From NCBI GenBank assembly GCA_037719575.1, contig JBBJMF010000018.1, positions 1 to 35,802 of the forward strand: a stretch of DNA of 35,802 bases. The letters are read 5' to 3'. The position numbers and the translations under genes were made by a program. Of this stretch, positions 1 through 8,559 are shown in pieces; the stretch's first letter is position 1; each line of letters opens with the position of its first letter. The notes below the pieces were generated by a model. It did not search any database. It was not told the DNA's origin and saw only the letters and a list, made by a program, of their open reading frames with translations. This DNA is from JAWWPG01 sp037719575 (GTDB lineage Bacteria; Actinomycetota; Actinomycetes; Propionibacteriales; Nocardioidaceae).

Positions 1-552
1 ACGGCGTCTCGAACCACCTTCCCCGTCACAGCGTCGGCTGCGGAGTCTTGGCGGTAGGTGATCAGGATCGTTGTCCCCCTGGCGCTGGATCGTGGTCACC
101 CGGCCGGGCGCGAACTGCGCGACGCTGCTCTTGATCTGCGGGACGTCGACCCTCACCGCCGACGCCACAGTGGGGGGCTTCTGCTGCTTGGCCACCTGGA
201 TCGAGATGCTGTTGAAGGAGCTGGTGAAGGTCTTGGCACCCGCGGACGAACGCGCCCAGCCGTCAAGCACCTTGATTTGCACGGTGCTGTCGGGGACCCG
301 GTAGTCGACGAAGACCTGGTTGTCTGGGATGTCACCGGGCGGATGGAACTCGGTGGCCGGCGCATGGGACGGGGGACTGCTGCTCGGAGGTCTCGGAGTG
401 GGCGTCGTACGTGTCTGAGCCGGATGTGACGGAGTGGTGCCGCTGCTGGTCGGGGGCGCTGTTGCGGTGCTGCCCGGTTGGCTGCACGCGCCCACGGTGG
501 CGAGCAGCACGACGCATCCCCCTGCCCCGAGGACCTTTCGACCTGCGATCAT
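1..552 (-). pseudogene. Frameshifted actinobacterial lipoprotein, 3' end off the left edge
   Basis: The ATG at 552 follows a good AGGAAAGGA ribosome binding site and begins a signal peptide ending in a lipobox-like VGAC (Cys about residue 23), then a Pro/Ser/Thr-rich linker. From about residue 70 there is a folded domain with PPGDIPDNQVFVDYRVPD and VKTF-like segments (KVLDGWARSSAGAKTFTSSF). At the run of five C on the plus strand (75-79) the reading breaks. With one base fewer, translation continues as TTILITYRQDSAADAVTGKV to the edge, which matches how I remember this lipoprotein family continuing. In the frame as written the tail is Arg-rich and unlike a protein. This is either a sequencing error in a homopolymer or a true frameshift. 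Predicted to be an exported, lipid-anchored protein of unknown function, divergent from the histidine kinase at 657. Confidence 0.7.
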
Positions 553-656
553 GACTGTCCTTTCCTAGAGCGGCGTTTCCCACGGTATGAAGTGAACGGA
601 CAACGAAAGGCCAGCCCGGGACAAGAGGACGGCAAGAACGACCTAGGAGTTCTCAC

Positions 657-1910
657 GTGCGTCGGCGAATCCTGTGGGTCGCGGTGACCTCCGTGGTGCT
701 TGCCGTGACCGTGCTCGGCATCCCCCTCGCGTTTGCCGTGAGTCACATCGTCACCAGCGACGAGCGCGATGAGCTCGAGCAGGTCGCGCTCCGGGCAGCT
801 CTCACCGTGTCACCCCAATACCGGACCGGAGACCCCATCGAGCTGCCGGCTACCGAGCCCGGTGTCGACATCGGCGTGTACGACGAGCACGGTCACCGGA
901 TAGCCGGGCGCGGGCCGAGCAAGCTGGGAGCTGGGACGAGCGCCGCCACATCGGGATCAGTGGTAGGCACGAACGAGCGGGACCACCTGGTCGAGGCGGT
1001 GCCGGTCACCCGAGGCGAGCAGGTGATCGCCGTCGTGCGCGTCGCGTCTCCCGAGTCGGCGGTGCTCTGGCGGGCGCTTCGATGGGGCGTGGTGCTTCTC
1101 GTTGGGTGTGTCGTAGCGGCCCTGTGTGCCGCGGCCTTCGCAGCCTGGCAGAGCCGCCGCCTCGTCGTACCCCTTCAGGATCTGGCCCGCGCCGCCGGCG
1201 AGCTCGGTGCCGGCGACTTCTCCGCGCGAAGCGTCCCGAGCGGAGTGGGGGAGATCGACACTGCCGGCACCTCCTTGAACCGCACCGCCGAGCGGTTGGC
1301 GGCGATGATCGAGCGCGAGCGCTCGTTCTCGACCTACGCCTCCCACCAGCTCCGCACTCCCCTGACCCGGTTGCAGCTCGAGCTCGAGTCAGGACTGGAG
1401 CGCGGCGGTAGCGGGTTGCGTGACGCCGCCGCCTCCGCGATGGTGTCAGCCGAGGTGCTGTCCCGAACGATCGACGACGTCCTGCGGCTCTCGCGCCGAG
1501 AACACGAGTCCGGGAGCTTCGATGTCGAGGAGCTCCTCAACCATTGTCGCGACGTCTGGCAGGGACCGTTGGCGGCCGATGATCGCCCGCTCCGCGTTGT
1601 CATCGACCAACCCCTGAAGGTGGCTGCTTCGCTGCCGGCCGCCCGGCAGATCATGCATGTGCTCGTCGACAACGCGGTTCGCCATGGCCGAGGGACCGTG
1701 ACTCTGCATGCGCGCGAGAGCCATGGTGCCGTCGCCGTCGATGTCGCGGACCAAGGTGTGGCACCCGCGATCGGGGTTGCCGAGGACGGGCGGCTCGGGC
1801 TGTCGCTTGCACGGTCGCTCGCTGAGGCCGAGCGTGGGCGCCTGGTTGTCGACCAGAGCGGCGGCGGAACGCGCTTCACGATCCTGCTGCCGAAGGTGAA
1901 CGGATGGTGA
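657..1910 (+). CDS. Two-component sensor histidine kinase (HAMP, HisKA, HATPase)
   Basis: A 417-residue membrane sensor kinase. The GTG start at 657 is preceded by GGAG in CTAGGAGTT. Transmembrane helices lie at about residues 5-28 and 141-164 and flank an extracytoplasmic sensor domain of about 110 residues. A HAMP linker follows (about 165-222). The dimerisation box carries the phospho-acceptor His230 in ASHQLRTPLTRL. The ATP-binding domain has an N-box-like VLVDNAVRHG (about 335-344), a G1-like DVADQG (about 362-367) and a GLSLARSLAE G2 region. It should autophosphorylate and pass the phosphate to a response regulator, but none is present in the window: the upstream neighbour is a divergent lipoprotein gene and the downstream gene is convergent coaA. 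The stimulus cannot be read from the sequence. Confidence 0.93.
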   Translation: MRRRILWVAVTSVVLAVTVLGIPLAFAVSHIVTSDERDELEQVALRAALTVSPQYRTGDPIELPATEPGVDIGVYDEHGHRIAGRGPSKLGAGTSAATSGSVVGTNERDHLVEAVPVTRGEQVIAVVRVASPESAVLWRALRWGVVLLVGCVVAALCAAAFAAWQSRRLVVPLQDLARAAGELGAGDFSARSVPSGVGEIDTAGTSLNRTAERLAAMIERERSFSTYASHQLRTPLTRLQLELESGLERGGSGLRDAAASAMVSAEVLSRTIDDVLRLSRREHESGSFDVEELLNHCRDVWQGPLAADDRPLRVVIDQPLKVAASLPAARQIMHVLVDNAVRHGRGTVTLHARESHGAVAVDVADQGVAPAIGVAEDGRLGLSLARSLAEAERGRLVVDQSGGGTRFTILLPKVNGW

Positions 1911-1925
1911 GGTCATTGGGAAGGG

Positions 1926-2900
1926 TCAGAGTTTGCGCAGGCGCACGTAGCGGACGGAGTGGTCGCGGTCCTTGCGGAGCACCAGCGTGGCGCGGCTGCG
2001 GGTGGGAGCGATGTTGTCCACCAGGTTGGGGCCGTTGATCTCGTCCCAGATCGACTCCGCCTGCGAGACCGCCTCGTCCTCCGACAGGTGGGCATAGCGC
2101 CGGAAGTACGAGGCCGGGTCGCGGAACGAGGTCTCGCGAAGCCGCAGGAAACGCTGCGTGTACCAGTGCCTGATGTCTTGCGTCGCCGCGTCCACATACA
2201 CGGAGAAGTCGAAGAAGTCGCGCACCGCCAGGCTGACGCGGCCGTCGGAGGAGACCCGCGCCGGCTGCAGGACGTTCAGCCCCTCGATCACGATGATGTC
2301 GGGGCGCTCGACGACGAACCGCTCGTCGGGCAGCACGTCGTACTCGAGATGGGAGTAGACGGGCGCCTCGACCCGGTCCTTGCCGGACTTGATGTCGATC
2401 ACGAAGCGCAGGAGAGCCTTTCTGTCGTAGGACTCCGGGAAACCCTTGCGGTTCAGCAGCCCGCGCCGCTCGAGCTCGGCGTTCGGGTGAAGGAATCCGT
2501 CGGTGGTCACCAGGGCGACGTTGGGGTGCTCGGGCCAGTGCGCGAGCAGCTCCCGCAGCAGCCGAGCCGTTGTCGACTTGCCGACCGCGACAGACCCGGC
2601 GATGCCGATGACGAACGGCGTCCGCTCGGGCCGGCGGGCGCCGAGAAACAGCTCGGTCTCTCGGTACAGCGCCCCGACGTGGCGGACGTAGAGACTCAGC
2701 AGTCGCGAGATCGGCAGGTACACGTCGGACACCTCGTCGAGGTCGAGCTCCTCGCCGAGACCGCGAAGCCGTTCCACCTCGGCGGCCGACAGCGGGAGCG
2801 GCATCGCGTCCGCGAGTGCTGCCCATGCCGATCGGTCGAGCTCGACGTACGGCGAGAGCTCTTCGGCGGGCATGGCCGACATTGTGCCGGGTTGCGGCAT
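1926..2900 (-). CDS. coaA: Type I pantothenate kinase
   Basis: A 324-residue bacterial type I pantothenate kinase, which phosphorylates pantothenate with ATP in the first and usually rate-limiting step of CoA synthesis in the cytoplasm. The P-loop GSVAVGKST is at about residues 102-110. Also visible are VALVTTDGFLHPN, the RKGFPESYD segment and the DIIVIEGLNVLQP strand typical of the family. Length is normal (about 310-325). The start at 2900 is the first in-frame ATG, but the ATGs at 2882 and 2873 would still leave a full domain, and the conserved part begins only at ELSPYVELDR. It is divergent from glmS across a gap of about 200 bp and convergent with the histidine kinase, 15 bp away. Confidence 0.95.
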   Translation of the reverse strand: MPQPGTMSAMPAEELSPYVELDRSAWAALADAMPLPLSAAEVERLRGLGEELDLDEVSDVYLPISRLLSLYVRHVGALYRETELFLGARRPERTPFVIGIAGSVAVGKSTTARLLRELLAHWPEHPNVALVTTDGFLHPNAELERRGLLNRKGFPESYDRKALLRFVIDIKSGKDRVEAPVYSHLEYDVLPDERFVVERPDIIVIEGLNVLQPARVSSDGRVSLAVRDFFDFSVYVDAATQDIRHWYTQRFLRLRETSFRDPASYFRRYAHLSEDEAVSQAESIWDEINGPNLVDNIAPTRSRATLVLRKDRDHSVRYVRLRKL

Positions 2901-3094
2901 CAGGCGCCGCCGTGGGGACGGGATGTGACGCCCCGCTCGCCCGGTGCCCGCACCCGCCTCTCCTCATGCTCGACCGCGGGTCTTCCGAGAGGGACGTCGG
3001 CTGACCTCGCCCGACGCGCACGGGAGCGGGCTCCGCGGTGCCTGGGTCGGAGCGGCACGGGCCTTGCGGGACAGACAGAAGCCGTCGTGGTGGG

Positions 3095-3100
3095 TAGGCT
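3095..3100 (+). promoter_or_regulatory. Putative -10 element of a leaderless glmS transcript
   Basis: TAGGCT fits the actinobacterial TANNNT -10 pattern and ends 7 bases before the glmS GTG start, so the transcript could begin at the start codon. There is no Shine-Dalgarno sequence close to the GTG and no clear -35 box. This rests on a short motif only. Confidence 0.3.
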
Positions 3101-3107
3101 CACCGGC

Positions 3108-4964
3108 GTGTGCGGGATCGTGGGCTACGTCGGCGCCAAACCGGCCCTCGAGGTCGTCATGGAGGGCCTGCGGCGCCTGGAGTACCGAGGCTACGACTCC
3201 GCGGGTGTCGCCCTCGTCGCCGACGGCGAGCTCTTCACGGAGAAGCGGGCCGGCAAGCTCGCCTGCCTCGAGCTCGCGCTCAAGGAAGCGCTGCCGGGTG
3301 GTGAACCGCCCCCGGCCACGACCGGCATCGGCCATACCCGCTGGGCCACCCATGGCGCGCCCAACGACAGGAACTCTCATCCGCACCTCGGCGCGGAGGG
3401 CCGGGTGGCCGTCGTCCACAACGGCATCATCGAGAACTTCGCCGGGCTGCGGGCCGAGCTCGAGTCCAAGGGTCGTGAGATGAGCTCGGAGACCGACACG
3501 GAGGTTGCCGCTCAGCTGCTCGAGGTCGAGATGGCCAAGGGCAAGGACCTGACGACGGCCATGCAGGCCGTCTGCCGCCGTCTCGACGGCGCGTTCACGC
3601 TGGTGGCGGCATGCCGCGACTCCGACGACACCGTGGTGGCAGCTCGCCGCAACTCGCCCTTGGTGGTGGGGCTCGGCGACGGCGAGAACTTCCTTGCCTC
3701 GGACGTCGCGGCCTTCATCGACCACACCCGAGAGGCGATGGAGCTCGGCCAGGACCAGATCGTCACGATCACGAGAGATGCCGTCTCGGTCACGGACTTC
3801 GTCGGCAACCCCGCATCGGGCCGGCGCTTCCACGTCGACTGGGACATCGCCGCGGCGGAGAAGGCAGGATACGACTACTTCATGCTCAAGGAGATCGCCG
3901 AGCAGCCGCGAGCGGTTGCCGACACGCTGCTCGGCAGGTTCAGCCGCGACGGGCGTCTCCAGCTCGACGAGATGCGGCTGTCCGACGAGGAGCTCCGGGC
4001 GATCGACAAGATCATCATCGTGGCCTGCGGTACGGCGTTCCACGCTGGCCTGCTGGCGAAGTACACGATCGAGCACTGGACCCGCATCCCGTGTGAGGTC
4101 GAGCTCGCCTCAGAGTTCCGCTACCGGGACCCCATCATCGACCGCGACACGATGGTGATCGCGATCAGCCAGAGCGGCGAGACGATGGACACGCTGATGG
4201 CGCTGCGTCACGCGCGCCAGCAACGCGCGAGGGTGCTCGCGATCTCCAACACCAACGGGTCCACGATCCCGCGCGAGTCCGACGCCGTCGTCTACACCCA
4301 CGCCGGTCCGGAGATCGCGGTGGCATCGACGAAGGCGTTCTTGACGCAGATCGTCGCGTGTCACCTGATCGGCCTCTATCTCGCTCAGGTCCGCGGCACG
4401 AAGTACGGCGACGAGATCGCCGCGACGTACGCCCAGCTCGAGCGGGTGCCGGATACGATCAGCGAGGTTCTCCGGACGGTCGAGCCGGTACGCGCGCTGG
4501 CGAGGGAGCTTGCCGGCGCCAGGTCGGTGTTGTTCCTCGGCCGTCACGTGGGATACCCGGTGGCCCTGGAGGGCGCCCTGAAGCTCAAGGAGCTGGCCTA
4601 CATGCATGCGGAGGGCTTCGCGGCCGGCGAGCTGAAGCACGGCCCGATAGCCCTTGTGGAGAAGGGTCTTCCGGTCTTCGTCGTGGTGCCTCCACGCGGT
4701 CGGAAGGTGCTGCACGACAAGGTCGTCAGCAACATCGCAGAGGTCCGGGCGCGCGGTGCGCGCACGATCGTGCTCGCGGAGGCGGGCGACCACGCGGTGG
4801 CGGCCTATGCCGACGACCTCGTCATCCTGCCGCGGGTGCCGACGTTGCTGCAGCCGCTGGTGGCCACGGTGCCGCTGCAGGTCTTCGCCTGCGAGATGGC
4901 GACGGCGCGGGGCCACGACGTCGACCAGCCACGGAACCTCGCCAAGTCGGTCACCGTCGAGTGA
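3108..4964 (+). CDS. glmS: Glutamine--fructose-6-phosphate aminotransferase (isomerizing)
   Basis: A 618-residue enzyme that makes glucosamine 6-phosphate from fructose 6-phosphate and glutamine, the entry to UDP-GlcNAc and peptidoglycan. The open frame extends far upstream, but GTG 3108 is chosen because the mature enzyme must begin at the nucleophile Cys2 in CGIVGYVG. The glutaminase domain (about 1-240) contains RRLEYRGYDSAG, GHTRWATHG and HNGIIEN. Two SIS domains follow, with ACGTAFHAG, ISQSGETMDTL and SNTNGSTIPRESD. The C-terminus ends DQPRNLAKSVTVE, the conserved tail that closes the active site. acpS and nnrD follow closely, so this is probably the first gene of a three-gene operon. 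Confidence 0.97.
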   Translation: MCGIVGYVGAKPALEVVMEGLRRLEYRGYDSAGVALVADGELFTEKRAGKLACLELALKEALPGGEPPPATTGIGHTRWATHGAPNDRNSHPHLGAEGRVAVVHNGIIENFAGLRAELESKGREMSSETDTEVAAQLLEVEMAKGKDLTTAMQAVCRRLDGAFTLVAACRDSDDTVVAARRNSPLVVGLGDGENFLASDVAAFIDHTREAMELGQDQIVTITRDAVSVTDFVGNPASGRRFHVDWDIAAAEKAGYDYFMLKEIAEQPRAVADTLLGRFSRDGRLQLDEMRLSDEELRAIDKIIIVACGTAFHAGLLAKYTIEHWTRIPCEVELASEFRYRDPIIDRDTMVIAISQSGETMDTLMALRHARQQRARVLAISNTNGSTIPRESDAVVYTHAGPEIAVASTKAFLTQIVACHLIGLYLAQVRGTKYGDEIAATYAQLERVPDTISEVLRTVEPVRALARELAGARSVLFLGRHVGYPVALEGALKLKELAYMHAEGFAAGELKHGPIALVEKGLPVFVVVPPRGRKVLHDKVVSNIAEVRARGARTIVLAEAGDHAVAAYADDLVILPRVPTLLQPLVATVPLQVFACEMATARGHDVDQPRNLAKSVTVE

Positions 4965-4975
4965 GTGGCGAGTAG

Positions 4976-5326
4976 ATGGTTCTGGGCGTCGGGATCGACG
5001 TGGTCGACGTCGCGCGCTTCGCGTCGACACTCGAGCGGACGCCGGCGCTGCGAGCCCGGCTCTTCACCGCCGACGAGCGGACGCGTCCTCCGGCCTCGCT
5101 GGCAGCCCGCTTCGCCGCCAAGGAGGCGCTGGCCAAGGCACTCGGCGCGCCGGCGGGTCTGCACTGGGTCGACGCGGAGGTCCGGACCGACCCTGCGGGC
5201 CGCCCCTCTCTCGTCCTCAGCGGCACGGTCGCCGCCCGCGCCGAGGAGCTGGGCGTCGTCCGGTCACACGTCTCGTTGTCGCACGACGCCGGGATCGCCT
5301 CGGCCGTCGTCATCCTGGAGGGCTGA
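4976..5326 (+). CDS. acpS: Holo-[acyl-carrier-protein] synthase
   Basis: A 116-residue AcpS-type phosphopantetheinyl transferase, which moves 4'-phosphopantetheine from CoA to a Ser of apo-acyl carrier protein. The Mg-binding acidic residues are visible as Asp8 in GVGIDVVDVARF and Glu50 in ARFAAKEALAKALG, and the C-terminal HVSLSHD motif is intact. Length is normal for the family. It starts 11 bases after the glmS stop, and nnrD begins 3 bases after its own stop, so the three genes are probably co-transcribed. CoA is its donor substrate, and coaA lies just upstream on the other strand. Confidence 0.95.
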   Translation: MVLGVGIDVVDVARFASTLERTPALRARLFTADERTRPPASLAARFAAKEALAKALGAPAGLHWVDAEVRTDPAGRPSLVLSGTVAARAEELGVVRSHVSLSHDAGIASAVVILEG

Positions 5327-5329
5327 CGG

Positions 5330-6703
5330 ATGGCCCGCTACGCCCACCCGGTGAGCCAGGTGCGTGCGGCCGAGTCCGCACTCATGGCGACGCTGCCGGC
5401 TGGCACCCTCATGCAGCGAGCCGCTGCCGGGCTCGCCGCTGCGTGTGCCGACTTCCTGGGCGGCGTCTACGGGGCCGAGGTCCTGGTGCTCGCCGGCTCG
5501 GGCGCCAACGGGGGCGACGCGCTCTTCGCCGGTGCCCGGCTGGCACGTCGCGGTGCCAGGGTGTCGGTGCTCGCAGTCGCCGACACGCTCCACCAGGAAG
5601 GGCTGGCCGGCCTCCGCTCGGCAGGCGGAGTCGTCGTCGAGTCGGTGCCGAAGCGGCTCGACCTGGTGCTCGACGGCATCGTCGGCATCGGTGGACGCGG
5701 CGGGCTTCGCGACACCGCGGCCCGTGTCCTTGAAGAAGGACTTGCGGCTCCGGTCGTGGCGGTCGACGTCCCGAGCGGCATCGGAGTCGACACCGGGGAG
5801 CTGGCGGGTGGCTGCGTGGAGGCGGCCCTGACTGTGACGTTCGGCACGCACAAGGTCGGCCTGCTGGTCGACCCGTCGGCAGCCGCGGCGGGTGCGGTCG
5901 AGCTTGTCGACATCGGCCTCGCGCCATTCCTCGGCGCCCCCGCGGTCGAGGCGCTGCAGGTGAGCGACGTACGACGGCTGCTGCCGCGCCCGGACCGAGC
6001 GGCGCACAAGTACTCGCGGGGAGTGGTGGGCGTGCGCGCCGGGTCGTCCCAGTACACCGGCGCCGGAGTGCTCGCCACCGGGGCCGCTGTGCGGTGCGGC
6101 CTCGCGGGCATGGTGCGCTATGTCGGCGCCAGCGCCGACCTCGTGCGGGAGCGCTTTCCCGAGGTCGTGATCGGCGACGGCCGTGTGCAGGCCTGGGTCG
6201 TCGGCTCGGGTCTGGGAGGTGATGCGGCGGCCGTCGTCCCGGAGGTCCTCGGCCAGCAGCTGCCTACTGTGATCGATGCGGACGCCCTTGCCCAGCTGCC
6301 AAAGCGGTGCGACGGTCCCGTGGTCCTGACGCCGCACGCAGGCGAGCTGGCGCTGTTGCTCGGCAGGTCCCGCGAGGACGTCGAGTCCCGGATGCTCGAT
6401 GCCGCGGGCGCGGCCGCCCGCCGATGGGACGCGGTCGTGCTGCTCAAGGGCGCGCGCTCAGTGGTCGCCGCACCGGATGGACGCGTGCGGGTGAACACCA
6501 CAGGAGCTCCGTGGCTCGCGACTGCGGGCGCCGGCGACGTGCTGGCGGGGCTTATCGGTGCGCTTCTCGCGGCCGGGCTCTCGCCGTACGACGCGGCCTC
6601 CGTTGGCGCCTACGTGCATGGTGCGGCAGCGACCCTCGCCTCCGAGCACCGGCCGATCTGTGCGTCCGACCTCCTCGAGACGTTGGCGTCCGCTGCCTCG
6701 TAG
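5330..6703 (+). CDS. nnrD: Bifunctional NAD(P)H-hydrate epimerase / ADP-dependent dehydratase
   Basis: A 457-residue fusion enzyme that repairs hydrated NADH and NADPH. The N-terminal YjeF_N epimerase domain (about 1-210) shows AGSGANGGDALFAGARLARRG and VAVDVPSGIGVDTG. The C-terminal ribokinase-like dehydratase domain (about 220-457) shows HKYSRGVVGVRAGS, VVLTPHAGELALLLG and ATAGAGDVLAGLIGALLAAG, the GAGD motif holding the catalytic Asp. It starts 3 bases after acpS and is followed by a strong hairpin. The gene symbol follows the dehydratase half; such fusions are also named nnr. Confidence 0.93.
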   Translation: MARYAHPVSQVRAAESALMATLPAGTLMQRAAAGLAAACADFLGGVYGAEVLVLAGSGANGGDALFAGARLARRGARVSVLAVADTLHQEGLAGLRSAGGVVVESVPKRLDLVLDGIVGIGGRGGLRDTAARVLEEGLAAPVVAVDVPSGIGVDTGELAGGCVEAALTVTFGTHKVGLLVDPSAAAAGAVELVDIGLAPFLGAPAVEALQVSDVRRLLPRPDRAAHKYSRGVVGVRAGSSQYTGAGVLATGAAVRCGLAGMVRYVGASADLVRERFPEVVIGDGRVQAWVVGSGLGGDAAAVVPEVLGQQLPTVIDADALAQLPKRCDGPVVLTPHAGELALLLGRSREDVESRMLDAAGAAARRWDAVVLLKGARSVVAAPDGRVRVNTTGAPWLATAGAGDVLAGLIGALLAAGLSPYDAASVGAYVHGAAATLASEHRPICASDLLETLASAAS

Positions 6704-6706
6704 GTC

Positions 6707-6732
6707 ACGGTCCGGCACGGTTGCCGGACCGT
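6707..6732 (+). terminator. Strong hairpin after nnrD
   Basis: A perfect 11-bp inverted repeat, ACGGTCCGGCA and TGCCGGACCGT, encloses a 4-base CGGT loop and starts 4 bases after the nnrD stop. There is no run of T after it, as is common for actinobacterial terminators. It probably ends the glmS-acpS-nnrD transcript and insulates the gene at 6795. Confidence 0.75.
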
Positions 6733-6782
6733 CATTGTCGCGGAGCCGAAAGAGTGGTAAGGGGTTCGGCGGCGCCATCTGG

Positions 6783-6788
6783 TAACCT
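6783..6788 (+). promoter_or_regulatory. Putative -10 element of a leaderless transcript
   Basis: TAACCT lies 6 bases before the GTG at 6795, with no Shine-Dalgarno sequence in between. The spacing would put the first transcribed base at the start codon. It is the same arrangement as at glmS and guaB in this window. Motif evidence only. Confidence 0.25.
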
Positions 6789-6794
6789 CCCGGG

Positions 6795-8396
6795 GTGTCG
6801 GTGACTGGTGGGGTATCCACGTGGCAGACGCTGGAAGACGCGTCCGGGGACTCCCGCGACCCTCGTCACCACCTCTGGATCGCGTTCGCCGCGTCGGCGG
6901 TCCTGGTCATAGCCTTCCTCGCCCTGCCGCTGTCCGGGACCGACCTCTCCGCGGCCGTCGCGCGGGCCGACTTCGCCTCACGGCACGCCTTCGCGCCGAT
7001 CGACTTCTCCTGGTTCGGTGGCACGAACCAGTTCGGGTACAGCCTGGTCAGCCAGTACCTGATGGCCGTGCTGGGCGCCCGGCCGGCGGGCGCCCTCGCC
7101 GCGTTCGTCGCGTCCTGCTGCTTCGCCACCGTGCTGCGGCGCGCTCGGGTCGCTCATCCGCTGGCGGGCAGCCTGGTGGGCGCCTTCTGCATCTTCGCCA
7201 ACCTGGTCAGCGGGCGGATCGCGTTCGCGATCGGCATTGCGTTCGGACTGGCGTGCCTGCTGGCCCTCGGGTCTCAGAGCAAACGGGTCGCCTACCCGCT
7301 GGCGGCGGCGCTCGCGGTGCTGTGTGCCGGCTCGAGCCCGGTGGCCGGCCTGTTCCTCCTGCTCTGTGGCGTCGCCCTGCTTGTGACGAACCGGGTTCGG
7401 CAGGGCATCCTGCTCAGCTGCGCCACGGTGACCCCCATGCTCGTGATCGGGCTCGTGTTCGGCGCGGGCGGCTGGATGCAGATGACCCCAGCGGATGCCA
7501 TCACCGGGGTCCTGACCAGCCTCGCGGTGGCCGCCATGGTCACCTCCCGGACGGTCAGGACCGGCGCTGTCCTGGCTGCCGGAGGGATCGTGCTCGCCTA
7601 CTTCGTCCACACCCCTGTCGGGGCGAATGCGATCCGGCTGCCGGTGATGTTCGCGCTCCCGCTGATCGCGGGCATGACCGAGCGCCCCCGCTGGGTCATG
7701 CTGGCCACCGCCGCCGTCGTCGCGGCGCTGAATCCGCCCCTCGTAGTGAGCGCCCTCGACGACGGGGGGGACCCGGCCAACTATCCGGCGTACTATGCCG
7801 CGCTGAACGCCAAGCTCGCCACCCTGCCGCACACCGGCAAGATCGAGGTCGTGATGACTCCCAACTACTGGGAGTCCGTCTACGTGGCCGATAAGCACCT
7901 GCTGGCGCGCGGCTGGCTGCGTCAACAGGACACGGCGCAGAACCCGCTGTTCTTCAAGAACAAGGCCCCGAGCGCGGCGGCCTACGAGCGCTGGCTCGTG
8001 GACAACGGCGTCGCGTACGTCGCGCTGCCCAGCGAGGTCTCGTGGCTCGGCGAGGCCGAGCGCCGCGCCGTGCACACGGCCGCGAACCAGACCGGCGTGG
8101 GGTCGCTGTCACAGATCTGGGGAGACGAGCACTGGCAGCTCTACCGGGTCGTCGGCTCGCCGGGTCTCGTCGACGGTCCCGCGAGCGTCGCCCGCGCCAA
8201 CGACGGCACGATCAAGCTGTCCTTCAGCCGACCCGGTACGGCCCTGTTGCGCGTCAACTACAACCGCTGGCTGGTGGCGAGCGGTGACGCCTGTCTGGCC
8301 GACGCTTACGGCTGGACCGAGGTCAACGCGCCGCAGGCCGGGCCCGTCGCGATCACCAGCTCCCTGCGCCCGTCCCGCCCGTCCGAGCTCTGCTAG
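6795..8396 (+). CDS. Polytopic membrane protein of unknown function
   Basis: A 533-residue protein starting at GTG 6795. After a short cytoplasmic N-terminus there are roughly nine or ten hydrophobic segments between residues 30 and 325 (for example LWIAFAASAVLVIAFLALPL). From about residue 330 a soluble region of about 200 residues begins, with MTPNYWESVYVADKHLLARG and a GDEHWQLYRVVGSPGLV segment, probably exposed outside the membrane. The layout of many helices followed by an extracytoplasmic domain recalls GT-C glycosyltransferases and related envelope proteins. However, I see no DxD or acidic catalytic motif that would establish this, and no transporter signature. It stands alone between the nnrD hairpin and alr. 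Confidence 0.85.
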   Translation: MSVTGGVSTWQTLEDASGDSRDPRHHLWIAFAASAVLVIAFLALPLSGTDLSAAVARADFASRHAFAPIDFSWFGGTNQFGYSLVSQYLMAVLGARPAGALAAFVASCCFATVLRRARVAHPLAGSLVGAFCIFANLVSGRIAFAIGIAFGLACLLALGSQSKRVAYPLAAALAVLCAGSSPVAGLFLLLCGVALLVTNRVRQGILLSCATVTPMLVIGLVFGAGGWMQMTPADAITGVLTSLAVAAMVTSRTVRTGAVLAAGGIVLAYFVHTPVGANAIRLPVMFALPLIAGMTERPRWVMLATAAVVAALNPPLVVSALDDGGDPANYPAYYAALNAKLATLPHTGKIEVVMTPNYWESVYVADKHLLARGWLRQQDTAQNPLFFKNKAPSAAAYERWLVDNGVAYVALPSEVSWLGEAERRAVHTAANQTGVGSLSQIWGDEHWQLYRVVGSPGLVDGPASVARANDGTIKLSFSRPGTALLRVNYNRWLVASGDACLADAYGWTEVNAPQAGPVAITSSLRPSRPSELC

Positions 8397-8559
8397 CCCA
8401 CCGCTAGCGCCTGACGGATCCTGAGGGAGCTCGGTGCGCCCGACGGACATCCGTAGCGTCCGGGTGGTGGGAGCGAATTGCGCTCGGGTGGCCGGACGTC
8501 CTGGCGCGCGCTGGTGTCCCGCTCATGACGGAGCCGGCGGCTTGCGAGAATGGGAGGCG

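Noticed and set aside
1876..3021. A 381-residue minus-strand frame overlapping coaA
   Set aside because: It is a shadow in another frame; coaA has all family motifs and this frame is Arg-rich low-complexity.
1959..3107. N-terminal extension of the glmS frame by about 380 codons
   Set aside because: It is antisense to coaA, and GlmS must start at the catalytic Cys next to GTG 3108.
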